Assembly (NCBI GenBank): GCA_900108205.1
Contig: FNUU01000014.1
Location: forward strand, 1 to 64,000
Length of the DNA: 64,000 nt
Direction: 5' to 3'
Source: Eubacterium ruminantium
GTDB taxonomy: Bacteria > Bacillota > Clostridia > Lachnospirales > Lachnospiraceae
Below, piece after piece: positions 36,501-44,042 of the stretch; position 1 is the stretch's first letter; each line of letters begins with the position of its first letter. The translations under genes and the position numbers were made by a program. The notes beneath the pieces were generated by a model. The model did no database searches, was not told the DNA's origin, and was given only the letters and a program-made list of their open reading frames with translations.

Positions 36501-36739
36501 TAACTTCCTTCTTCATGTGCCGGAACAACACATAAGATCATATTAGATAGTATAACAAGCCTGTCACTATACAACTCGTCCATAGCCTGTTGCATTTCAA
36601 GAGAAAAACGTTTTATCGCAACGTCGTCTCCCTTTTTGAAAGCTAGTATCTGCTCGCTATCCTCGTCATGTTTTTTAGATTTGACCGGATAATAATCATG
36701 AAGATATGAAATTAAATCATAAGTCTCCTTGAAAATCAT
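33527..36739 (-). CDS. recQ: fusion of a phosphoribosyltransferase domain with RecQ helicase
   Basis: Residues about 50-200 look like a type I phosphoribosyltransferase (ILILDDVSTTGNSIEAV, the PRPP loop, as in ComF-like proteins). The RecQ helicase follows: Walker A MPTGSGKS (248-255), DEAH in VDEAHCISQWGQD (346-358), ATNAFGMGIDKSNVR, then QEAGRAGRDG. The zinc/RQC region has Cys residues in CKTTGCLRNYILEYFGE and CDNCGNC. An HRDC-like domain (ELTKAGYDLFEALRKLR) and a Myb-like C-terminal helix (SWTVEEDDQLDTEYVSG) complete it. The length is 1070 residues against about 600 for E. coli RecQ. It starts three bases behind dprA and overlaps mazG. The PRT may act on a nucleotide linked to DNA damage or phage attack. 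Confidence 0.9.
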   Translation of the reverse strand: MIFKETYDLISYLHDYYPVKSKKHDEDSEQILAFKKGDDVAIKRFSLEMQQAMDELYSDRLVILSNMILCVVPAHEEGSYSYSMMKLASFLIESYGMIDGTHLIKRIKDHPKNTKGADRSIQKQIETLEINESIQIEGKDILILDDVSTTGNSIEAVRRLLKAKHAGHVYAQTIGKTYLEYDYPYYDDKDVFVYESSYYNALFEEKEHKVTGEAKDVLKQYFGFDSFLNGQEEIISCILSGRDVLAIMPTGSGKSICYQLPALMSPGITIIISPLISLMQDQVKALNDAGIHAGYINSSLTEAQISKVYSMTIQGVFKILYIAPERLESAEFAEFASRVEISMVTVDEAHCISQWGQDFRPSYLKIVKFVDSLAKRPVVSAFTATATEEVKTDISCVLKLQNPEVVVTGFDRENLYFNVEATKRKDDYVLEYVTNHPEESGIIYCATRNNVDSLYELLRSKGIPVARYHAGMGTEDRKDNQNDFIYDRSPVIVATNAFGMGIDKSNVRYVLHYNMPQSMENYYQEAGRAGRDGEPAQCIVLFSAQDIMINRFLLEKKDFSDVDPDDIELIRQRDIRRLQVMEGYCKTTGCLRNYILEYFGEKRNEPCDNCGNCHREFTELDMTEEAKKVINCVYESGGRYGLNIILGTLLGANRARLKEVGATGYRTYGCLKDHSEAELRLLINQLILDGYLEQSIDKYSVIRMGNIEPLRQDGTRILVKTYADKKPERRKAKKKKRNTDELTKAGYDLFEALRKLRTAIAREEGMPPYIVFSDKTLADMCIKVPRDRAEMLDVSGVGKAKYDKYGERFIEAIGAFLEENPDAVTSICEVDEADKTDIRQGDDQEDDSESYATLSDRKTPKNRRQRKKKIPFCIKATDADKFIFGELLSIGEIRDMMNSISSVDYSKRLFSTDIYGLLKSEGYVEELSINGGFRQVPTQIGLQKGIQCIEKTSETGYVYTILKYPVDIQKIIVNHYINSFLEQDEKNNYIPEIDNSDNESFDRKAYNQERNLPKDAGASWTVEEDDQLDTEYVSGMSVSEIAKVHNRTYGAIKARLRRHGYVNEYTDVRD

Positions 36740-36741
36740 TA

Positions 36742-37680
36742 TCAATCTCCCATAAAATCAAACAAAGACATCTGAACCGGCTGTTCTTCAACCGTCACCG
36801 TACTGATATCATCAAGAAATATTTTTAATGAATCAGTATCAGAAACCGGTATACCGTTCATTTCTGATATTATCTTTACATTGCCATCATAGATACCTTT
36901 ATCCATAAGATCAGTACTAAATGCAGCCACTTTTCTATTAAGCCTTATTGCATCTTTTACAGTATGCATGGTGCCGCTGTCAGCTCCACATTCCATGACA
37001 AAAGCAGCGTCACTCATGGCCGCTATAAGAATATCTCTATTAACAAAAGTATATCTTGTTGCTTCAACTTCCGGTGGATACTCAGAAATCAGTAATCCAC
37101 CCTTCGCCACAATTTCATTACATAACCCTTCGTTTTCTTCCGGGAAAATATGATCAAAGCCGCATGGTAATACAGCAATAGTCAATCCGCCCTTTTCCAG
37201 GCAAGTCCTGTGTGCAATAGTATCACAGCCCTGAGCCAGACCACTGACGATAACCCTGTCCGATAATTCGATCACCTTTCCTACCATCTGCTGTTCAACT
37301 TTACTGCTCCATTCACCAGGTGTTCTTGTACCAATTACCGATAGTGATGGTTTCTCTGATACTGAAATATCACCTTTTGCGTAAAGAATAACCGGAGCAT
37401 TATTCTCAAGAGATTTAAGCTTTGCTGGATATTCATCATCAAAAACAGTAATAATCCTCAGGTCATCTCTTTTTGAATAAGTATCATGCAAAAGATCTGC
37501 TTTCCGTAATGCACTATCAATATTACTATCGTCAATCTTACTCTCATTTTCCTTGACAATAGTAATCAGTTCGGCGATATCTATGCCTTTTGAAAGCTTT
37601 GGGACGTAGAATCGGTTAATTCTTGCAGGGCCTACACCATTTAATTCTTTTAGGAATAATAATTCTCTATAATAATTCAT
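36742..37680 (-). CDS. dprA: DprA-family DNA processing protein
   Basis: The Rossmann-like DprA core is seen in LSVIGTRTPGEWS, VIVSGLAQGCDTIAHR, AVLPCGFDHIFPEEN and GGLLISEYPP. At 312 residues it has an N-terminal SAM-like region (ELNGVGPARINRF) and no C-terminal winged helix. DprA loads RecA on incoming single-stranded DNA during transformation. Here it is co-transcribed with a phosphoribosyltransferase-RecQ fusion and mazG, which I recall from other immune loci. The site before the ATG is weak (AAGGAAAA, far upstream). Confidence 0.9.
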   Translation of the reverse strand: MNYYRELLFLKELNGVGPARINRFYVPKLSKGIDIAELITIVKENESKIDDSNIDSALRKADLLHDTYSKRDDLRIITVFDDEYPAKLKSLENNAPVILYAKGDISVSEKPSLSVIGTRTPGEWSSKVEQQMVGKVIELSDRVIVSGLAQGCDTIAHRTCLEKGGLTIAVLPCGFDHIFPEENEGLCNEIVAKGGLLISEYPPEVEATRYTFVNRDILIAAMSDAAFVMECGADSGTMHTVKDAIRLNRKVAAFSTDLMDKGIYDGNVKIISEMNGIPVSDTDSLKIFLDDISTVTVEEQPVQMSLFDFMGD

Positions 37681-37736
37681 GTTTTATACTATTTTCCTTT
37701 TGTATGTTTTTATGCCATAACCATATACAGCAGGTG

Positions 37737-38477
37737 TTAATTAAGTTTTTCCTCTGTAAATATTCTTTCCCATCTTTCGAGAAAACTGTCAATTATCCTG
37801 CGATAATTATCATAATCTCCATCATGTATCAGAAACACATACGAACGCTGTGTACCCTTATGATATGTCAGTATGATACTCCTCGCTTCTGGAAGAAGCC
37901 TAGACATACACATCATATACCTCATCCACGCTTCCTGTTTTCTTCTTCCTTTATGACAGTAATAGACAACGTTATGTCTCTGACCAAATATTCCCTTAAA
38001 ATATTGTTCAATCTCGTCCAGTAGCACATACTTCTCTGCATTACGCTTACCAGCACCACCATTTGTTAACAATCCATTATCTGGATCTAAGAATATCAAA
38101 TCAGCTTTATCAAGCGGTTTAAGGCTTTTTAGAAACCAATCCTCCCTTTTAGTCTTACGCTCATATGGGTTTCCATTCGAATCAATCATGTCCGAATAAT
38201 AAATAGCTTTAGGTATTATTCCACTATCTTTGATATCAACTATACTTTTTCTGTCGCCCTTAGCATTTATCAGCTGAAGTTTATGGTAGAGTTCCGGATC
38301 AAGCGTGCCAATACCATTTTTATCATTGAACAGATATTTTCTGATACTTCCATCAGACGAATCATCATCCTCTGTTAAATACCAATTGACTCCGACCTTT
38401 ATACCATTACAAGCAAATTCACGTAGAAGAGCATATTTCCCATAATCACCTATATCTGCTACGTATTGGTCTTTCAT
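37737..38477 (-). CDS. uncharacterised protein with methylase-like DPDNG motif
   Basis: The 246-residue protein starts MKDQYVADIGDYGKYALLREF, a start typical of a widespread unknown family, and has a LIFLDPDNGLL motif that recalls the DPPY-type motif IV of DNA methylases. A conserved YYCHKGRRKQEAW lies further on. No SAM-binding motif is evident, so methylase activity is only a possibility; a nuclease or sensor is equally open. The ATG was chosen from GGAG nine bases upstream. It follows a 130-base gap that holds no gene, downstream of the McrBC run. Confidence 0.6.
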   Translation of the reverse strand: MKDQYVADIGDYGKYALLREFACNGIKVGVNWYLTEDDDSSDGSIRKYLFNDKNGIGTLDPELYHKLQLINAKGDRKSIVDIKDSGIIPKAIYYSDMIDSNGNPYERKTKREDWFLKSLKPLDKADLIFLDPDNGLLTNGGAGKRNAEKYVLLDEIEQYFKGIFGQRHNVVYYCHKGRRKQEAWMRYMMCMSRLLPEARSIILTYHKGTQRSYVFLIHDGDYDNYRRIIDSFLERWERIFTEEKLN

Positions 38478-38607
38478 ATCGTCAATCTCCATACTATCAA
38501 TCAATTACATCTGTTTCTTCATCACTATACATCCCGAATAAATCCTATTATTCAATTTGTATTACTCTAGCATCAGTTCATGAATCCTTTTTCTATCAGA
38601 GTTTCTA

Positions 38608-38961
38608 TTAATTCTTGATATAGTCTTCTAATTCCTTTAATTCACTAATAAAGTTAATAAGTTTATAAAGGATTTCTGTATCAGAGAATTCTATCTTCCT
38701 CACAATTGCATGATTAGGTCCAAGATTATCAGTATATTCATAATCACGTATTCCTATTGCATTAAAAATCCTTGCTCTGGTTGCAATATTGTAAGTCTTA
38801 GTATTCATGTCTATTACAGCAAAACCAATCAAATTACGTTTGAAATGTACTCTATTCATTCCATTGTATCTTTTTGCCTCAAAACCCTTAGGGAGTTGAA
38901 TGCTCTGATAGAAAAACTCTCTTTCAACATTTTTGTTTATAGTTTGACACCTCCAGCCCAT
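38608..38961 (-). CDS. uncharacterised 117-residue protein
   Basis: I do not recognise this protein. It has alternating strands and helices and a basic N-terminus (FEAKRYNGMNRVHFKRNLIG), then a helical acidic C-terminus (LINFISELKELEDYIKN). The ATG has a weak ribosome binding site. It lies 49 bases behind the 135-residue protein gene that follows mcrC, in the same direction, so it is probably an accessory of the McrBC/BREX run. Confidence 0.5.
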   Translation of the reverse strand: MGWRCQTINKNVEREFFYQSIQLPKGFEAKRYNGMNRVHFKRNLIGFAVIDMNTKTYNIATRARIFNAIGIRDYEYTDNLGPNHAIVRKIEFSDTEILYKLINFISELKELEDYIKN

Positions 38962-39010
38962 ATAATAAACTTTGCTTCTTTCAACCAGAAGGAATTGATA
39001 ACGTTATTGT

Positions 39011-39418
39011 TTAGACATTAACAACAGGAATATCATCAAAGCATAACGAAACACAGTTCTGAATTCCATTTAAATAATATGGCTGTTCTATGCTTCCCAA
39101 TTTTTTCAAAATATAAAATCTATATGGTGTCCCAATCCTACTAAAGCCATATGAATTGCTTCTCTCATTATAATAGTTCATCAAACAATCAGCTTGTCTC
39201 TTTTCTAATTCACCGAGGACACTTTCAATTTGGTTAGGAATAATATCGACAGTTTTTACCACTTTATAAATGTATTCACACTTACCGCCTTTCCTAATCG
39301 GAATAATGTAATCCCTCGGCTTTGGATATGGAGCAACTGCCGGATGCGCATGAATTCCATGTCTTATTACCATTTCATATGTTTGTGCGGCAGCAACCGC
39401 TATCACATTCTTTTTCAT
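39011..39418 (-). CDS. uncharacterised 135-residue protein after mcrC
   Basis: I do not recognise this protein. It reads MKKNVIAVAAAQTYEMVIRHG at its N-terminus, then IIPIRKGGKCEYIYKVV and a Tyr-rich middle. The start ATG follows the mcrC stop by one base, so it should be translated together with McrC. It may be an accessory or immunity component of the restriction system. The first hydrophobic stretch is too short to be a signal peptide with confidence. Confidence 0.5.
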   Translation of the reverse strand: MKKNVIAVAAAQTYEMVIRHGIHAHPAVAPYPKPRDYIIPIRKGGKCEYIYKVVKTVDIIPNQIESVLGELEKRQADCLMNYYNERSNSYGFSRIGTPYRFYILKKLGSIEQPYYLNGIQNCVSLCFDDIPVVNV

Positions 39419-39419
39419 C

Positions 39420-40487
39420 TTACACTCTAGCACCTAATGCTAGCTTTACACCCAAATAATGTTCTGCTATTTCATCAAGTTGATCCCTTATTTTTTGAAA
39501 ATTACCACTTAAGTCCAACGTTCTCACACATATCGGATTTTCCATCATTTGATACTCATTATTAAACTCACCGTCTTCTTCAGTCTGAGCATACAAAAGC
39601 ATCCCTGCCACCTTTTTATGTGGTACTTCCACAAGTTCATTTTCTTTTGTCTTAACATATGTGAATATTTGGTATAGATTGCCTGTAGGTATCGATACCT
39701 TCCCAAACTGTTCTCTCAGATTTCTTTCATAATACTTTGCGTCTATAATAAGTGTTCTTTCACCACAAGTAAGTGTAATATCCGTTTTCATCTTCGGAAG
39801 AAGATCACGAAAGCCATCATCTACCTGCCAATCCATCATTGAGGCCGCCGCTTTTACCTTTAAATACCTATACTCCGTATTATAGTATTCAAGAATAAAC
39901 TTTTCATACAAATGATGCATTTGTTGATCATCTAAGAAATCCCTAAGTTTTGCTGAACCATCTGGATTTGTTTGTAATAGTCCCTTAATAACAAGATGAC
40001 ATACGGAAATAAGCATTTTATAGTCCTGATTATTGCGATTAAACCGCAATGACCAATTTATCGTATGAACATCAATAGTATCGACTTCTCCAAAGAAAAC
40101 AAGTTGCTTCTTGATTTCCTTCTTTCTTGACGGAGATATCTTTGACTTCAACAGTAATTCTAATGTTGACTTAATAATGCTATTCATGTAAGAATTTACA
40201 GAGAATTCATCATAAATACACACAAGTTGAGTTTTCACCATATTCAGATCCTTAATTGAAGCCGTAACATCTATTTTCCCTCGTGGTGAAGAAAGAGCTT
40301 CCGTTTCACAAATGTATTCTTTTCCAAGACCACGTTTTAGTTGACGTGATAGTCCTTTCGTCAAAATAGCCGTGCACAATTCGGCAACATTTTGAAACTC
40401 TTCTGTCTCAATACCCCTATACCCTTTTTTATTTAATACTCTAAATGCATATGCAAGCATATAATAAATATTATGAATTGGGATCAC
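39420..40487 (-). CDS. mcrC: McrC-like nuclease subunit
   Basis: The 355-residue protein has the McrC layout: an N-terminal part starting with IHNIYYMLAYAF that docks on McrB, and a C-terminal PD-(D/E)xK nuclease with D236 in MKTDITL and D249-A-K251 in LIIDAKYYE. The start is a GTG with AAGGAG nine bases upstream, overlapping the mcrB stop. McrBC cuts DNA with modified bases (or other marks) after GTP-driven translocation. Its place behind the EVE-McrB gene and a cysteine desulfurase suggests it might read sulfur-containing or other modified DNA; this is not shown by the sequence. Confidence 0.88.
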   Translation of the reverse strand: MIPIHNIYYMLAYAFRVLNKKGYRGIETEEFQNVAELCTAILTKGLSRQLKRGLGKEYICETEALSSPRGKIDVTASIKDLNMVKTQLVCIYDEFSVNSYMNSIIKSTLELLLKSKISPSRKKEIKKQLVFFGEVDTIDVHTINWSLRFNRNNQDYKMLISVCHLVIKGLLQTNPDGSAKLRDFLDDQQMHHLYEKFILEYYNTEYRYLKVKAAASMMDWQVDDGFRDLLPKMKTDITLTCGERTLIIDAKYYERNLREQFGKVSIPTGNLYQIFTYVKTKENELVEVPHKKVAGMLLYAQTEEDGEFNNEYQMMENPICVRTLDLSGNFQKIRDQLDEIAEHYLGVKLALGARV

Positions 40488-42658
40488 TTAATTGCACTCC
40501 TTAAATCTTCAATCCATGTCTTCGCTTTTTCTGGTTCATCAAACCAATACTCTTTAAGCAGCGGAGCTATCTCAAATTCAATTATACCTGATAACGTTTG
40601 ATAAGAAGCCTCCTTCAATTCGCAAAAATAACTATGCCCAATGCAGAAACCTTCTCCTAACGAATCATCAGTTGCTATATCTTGATTTAATTCCTCAATT
40701 TTATCTATCAATCTATTGAATCTGTCACTATGCAAACTAATCCTGTAATCAATAAAACCTTTTGTATTAAATCCTGGCTCTATATTAATAAATGCAAATC
40801 TTCTGCGAAGTGCATAGTCCATCATAGCTAGACTTCTGTCTGCAGTATTCATCATTCCGATAATATATACATTTTTAGGAACGGAGAACATCTCATCAGC
40901 GTAGAGCAGTTTGAGCCCTATTCCACGCTTATCCGTTTCTATCAACATGAATAACTCTCCAAATATCTTACTAAGATTCCCTCGGTTGATTTCATCTATT
41001 ATGAAGAAATACGGTGTATTCTCACTGTCAACTTCTGCCGCTTTGCAAAAATCATAAAAGGATCCATGTTTCAATTCAAACCCACCTTTTTGCGATGGAC
41101 GGAACCCCATAATAAAATCTTCATAAGAATAGCTCTGATGAAATTGAACCATCATTACACGTGAAGGATCTATGACACCCATAATAGAATAAGCTAGCTT
41201 TCTAGCTGCAAAAGTCTTTCCAACACCAGGTGCGCCTTGTAGTATAATATTCTTTTTTCTCATGAGCCAAGCAACTATAGACTCGTATTTAGTACTATCC
41301 ATGTAAACTTGTTTGAGAAACATATCCGCATTATAAGGTTGAAGATCTGTATCAACCGTCTCTTCAACATCATCATTCATTTCATCTTGAAACAAAGCAT
41401 TCAAATCGTTTACATATTCTGTATAAGCCGTAATATTTGTTAGAGTCTTCATTACTGCCTGACCAGGATGAGGCCATTCACCTTTATGTGTCCAGTTAAC
41501 TTTACGCACATTTCTATCATGTCCAAGTTTTGGATCAAATATATATTCTGATTCCACGATTCCACGACCAACAATCTTGTACATACCCTTCTTGGCGAAA
41601 ACAATATCTCCCGGTTTCATTTCATTTGCAAATTGCCAAGTTGCATGTGCCGCATTAATGTAAGACTTTGAAGGATCTATCATATGTTTCATAGCCTGTT
41701 TCATTTCATCCTTGTTATTGAAGACTGATAAATCACCGATTTCATCCCATCCAATACACATAATGCCAGCATTGTAAAACTCTTCCCAGTATTCTGCACC
41801 ATTACCCGGAGAGTATATCCAATAACGTGTAGTTATAAGATCCTCGTCAGCAACAGCAACTTCTGCATTATTCACTACATTTGATTTTATAGCTGATATT
41901 TGTCCAATACTCTCTTGTTTAGAACACTTCCACGCTTCAAGACTTAATTCTTTAAAATCTTTCAAATCACTTTGATCACTCTGAAGGTAAGCCCGAAGTT
42001 TCTCAACAATATCGAAATATTTATCAGCTGGAATCTTTGCTTCAATTTCAGGAAGAGTATCCACAATATTTTTAGATATTTTGCCAGATTTATAAATATA
42101 CCAAATATTACGCTGATCTAGATTTAAAAAAGCACTTGGTGCAATCCAGTATAATCCCATTGTGATCTTACTGTTTCCATTACCTTTTTTATTAATGACA
42201 TTATCGAAATTTTTTGATATAGCTACTCGTCTATCTGCCGTCGGATCTTCTGCATATTTATAGGCACTTTCAAACAGATTCCACAAATCATCTATATCAT
42301 TATCTCCTCTCTGATCAATGAAATAATAATATGTCGCATTCTGATTATTTAATACCGGAATACTATCAAACGACGCCGGAACCGGACTATCAACATCAAA
42401 CAATTCTTTTATAGCTGATAGTATTTTTATCCTATTTTCTTCCCTCATAGAACTCTTATTAAAAATGCCAAAAAAAGAAAATGGATCAATATCTACAATA
42501 TTATTATCCTTTTCAAGTAAAGGCATATTAATGCCCGTATTTTCATATATTTGTTTAACTTTTATTACTAACTCTTGACGATTATATTTATACTTAAGAA
42601 GAATGCCTGATAACTCTTTATAAAACTTTACCCAGTCAAATTGATTTTTTCCACCCAT
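40484..42658 (-). CDS. mcrB: McrB-like AAA+ GTPase with EVE/PUA-like reader domain
   Basis: Residues 1-250 are an unknown N-terminal region. Residues about 278-425 look like an EVE/PUA-type base-reader (RYWIYSPGNGAEYWEEFYNAG, then MKPGDIVFAKKGMYKIVGRG). The AAA+ motor has Walker A GAPGVGKT (475-482), IIDEINRGN (553-561) and MMNTADRS (602-609), which are hallmarks of McrB. The start was chosen at the ATG preceded by TGGAGG. EVE domains are known to bind modified cytosines, so this is a modification-dependent restriction motor. It follows the cysteine desulfurase by 42 bases. Confidence 0.9.
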   Translation of the reverse strand: MGGKNQFDWVKFYKELSGILLKYKYNRQELVIKVKQIYENTGINMPLLEKDNNIVDIDPFSFFGIFNKSSMREENRIKILSAIKELFDVDSPVPASFDSIPVLNNQNATYYYFIDQRGDNDIDDLWNLFESAYKYAEDPTADRRVAISKNFDNVINKKGNGNSKITMGLYWIAPSAFLNLDQRNIWYIYKSGKISKNIVDTLPEIEAKIPADKYFDIVEKLRAYLQSDQSDLKDFKELSLEAWKCSKQESIGQISAIKSNVVNNAEVAVADEDLITTRYWIYSPGNGAEYWEEFYNAGIMCIGWDEIGDLSVFNNKDEMKQAMKHMIDPSKSYINAAHATWQFANEMKPGDIVFAKKGMYKIVGRGIVESEYIFDPKLGHDRNVRKVNWTHKGEWPHPGQAVMKTLTNITAYTEYVNDLNALFQDEMNDDVEETVDTDLQPYNADMFLKQVYMDSTKYESIVAWLMRKKNIILQGAPGVGKTFAARKLAYSIMGVIDPSRVMMVQFHQSYSYEDFIMGFRPSQKGGFELKHGSFYDFCKAAEVDSENTPYFFIIDEINRGNLSKIFGELFMLIETDKRGIGLKLLYADEMFSVPKNVYIIGMMNTADRSLAMMDYALRRRFAFINIEPGFNTKGFIDYRISLHSDRFNRLIDKIEELNQDIATDDSLGEGFCIGHSYFCELKEASYQTLSGIIEFEIAPLLKEYWFDEPEKAKTWIEDLRSAIK

Positions 42659-42700
42659 AAGTTTCCTCCAAACAAGTCCGTCCAAGTATATATTGATGCA

Positions 42701-43813
42701 CTATGACAAAATCTTTGTTAATGAATCAACAATCTCTCGTACATCCTCCAATGTATTATCTTTTCCAAACGAAATCCTTATTGTTCCTTTCGCATATTCT
42801 TCAGGAACCCCCATGGCCCTAAGCACATGAGATACTTGAGTATTTTTACTATCACACGCTGAACCGGTAGAAACATAAATCCCCATCAAATCAAGTCTAT
42901 GAAGAAGCATTTCTCCATCAGAATTTCTAAATGAAAGACTAACATTCCCAGGAAGATGATTCTCAGCGCCATTACGAATAAAATCCAAATTGTTTTGTTT
43001 TAGGCCTGATAATAGCTCCTCTTCGAGATTCTTAAGTTTTATTTTTTCTTCAGATATAGCCTCACAACTCTTCTTTAATGCAACAGCCATCCCAACTATC
43101 GCAGGGACGTTTTCTGTACCTGCTCTCATTGACCTTTCCTGGGCTCCCCCATCCATGAAAGGGTATAACTTGATGCCATTTTTAATATATAGGAATCCAA
43201 TACCTCTAGGTCCATTAAACTTGTGCGCCGATGCAGAAAGCATATCAATCCCTAATTTCTTTACATCGACATCAATATGTCCCACAGCCTGTACAGCATC
43301 GGAATGAAATGCTGCCCCATATCCGTGAGCAATCTCTGCTAATTCAGCTACTGGTTGTATACTTCCAACTTCATTATTAGCAAACATAACAGATACTACC
43401 GCAGTATCGTTATTTATTTTTGATTCTAACATCGATGGAAGAACTACACCCTCCGTTGTAACATCCAAAAAGCAAACATCATATCCCTCTCTTTCCAATG
43501 ACTGCACTGTATGAAGAACGGCATGATGCTCTATAGATGAAACAATAACACGTTTATTCTCCTGCCTCTTCATAAAACCTTTAAGCGCCCAATTATCACT
43601 TTCTGTACCACCAGATGTAAAATATACTTCTTCCGGCAGCGCATTTATACAAGATGCAATTATCTCTCTTGACTCTCTAAGAGCTTTTTTTGTTCTCCTT
43701 GCAAAACTATAAGGCTGTGATGGGTTTCCAAAAGAATCCGTCAGGAATTCTTTCATTGCATCAAAAGCATCTATATCAAGTTTTGTTGTTGCAGCATTGT
43801 CAGCGTAAATCAA
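42701..43813 (-). CDS. iscS: cysteine desulfurase (IscS/NifS/DndA-like)
   Basis: The PLP lysine lies in SASAHKFNGPRGIG, the catalytic cysteine in STGSACDSK and the substrate-binding motif in FTSGGTESDNWALKG. The length is about 370 residues, as usual for class II IscS. It releases sulfur from cysteine as enzyme-bound persulfide. A TTG start with GGAGGAG six bases upstream gives a protein starting IYADNAATT after Met; the longer frame overlaps the zinc-ribbon gene. It lies between the BREX-4 genes and mcrBC. Desulfurases serve as the sulfur source in DNA phosphorothioation (DndA, SspA), so a role with BrxP is likely. Confidence 0.9.
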   Translation of the reverse strand: MIYADNAATTKLDIDAFDAMKEFLTDSFGNPSQPYSFARRTKKALRESREIIASCINALPEEVYFTSGGTESDNWALKGFMKRQENKRVIVSSIEHHAVLHTVQSLEREGYDVCFLDVTTEGVVLPSMLESKINNDTAVVSVMFANNEVGSIQPVAELAEIAHGYGAAFHSDAVQAVGHIDVDVKKLGIDMLSASAHKFNGPRGIGFLYIKNGIKLYPFMDGGAQERSMRAGTENVPAIVGMAVALKKSCEAISEEKIKLKNLEEELLSGLKQNNLDFIRNGAENHLPGNVSLSFRNSDGEMLLHRLDLMGIYVSTGSACDSKNTQVSHVLRAMGVPEEYAKGTIRISFGKDNTLEDVREIVDSLTKILS

Positions 43814-43829
43814 TTCTAACTCCTCCAAC

Positions 43830-44042
43830 TCATTCAAAAAGAGCACATCCCTCTTCTTTAAATTCCTCTATTTTAGCATTTATATCATCTACTGACACTT
43901 CTAGATAATCAGCCAAACAATCAAGGCAATAATACGTCTCAATATTTTCTCCCATTAGTTTCTTATTAATTCCCACTTCATTTTTTGTCAAATTATGTTT
44001 CCCACAAGATATGCAGGACGCTTCTATCGGTTTCTTTTTCAT
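43830..44042 (-). CDS. small zinc-ribbon protein (four or five conserved Cys)
   Basis: The 70-residue product has CISC (about residues 10-13) and CLDC (39-42) pairs that can hold one metal ion and a final Cys in EEGCALFE. The C-terminal half is helical. The start overlaps the brxL stop (ATGA), so the two are translated together, and it ends 17 bases before the cysteine desulfurase. I recall similar small proteins next to desulfurase or PAPS-reductase-like genes, but I cannot name a function. It may carry sulfur between the desulfurase and BrxP, or help build the clusters of BrxP. Confidence 0.65.
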   Translation of the reverse strand: MKKKPIEASCISCGKHNLTKNEVGINKKLMGENIETYYCLDCLADYLEVSVDDINAKIEEFKEEGCALFE

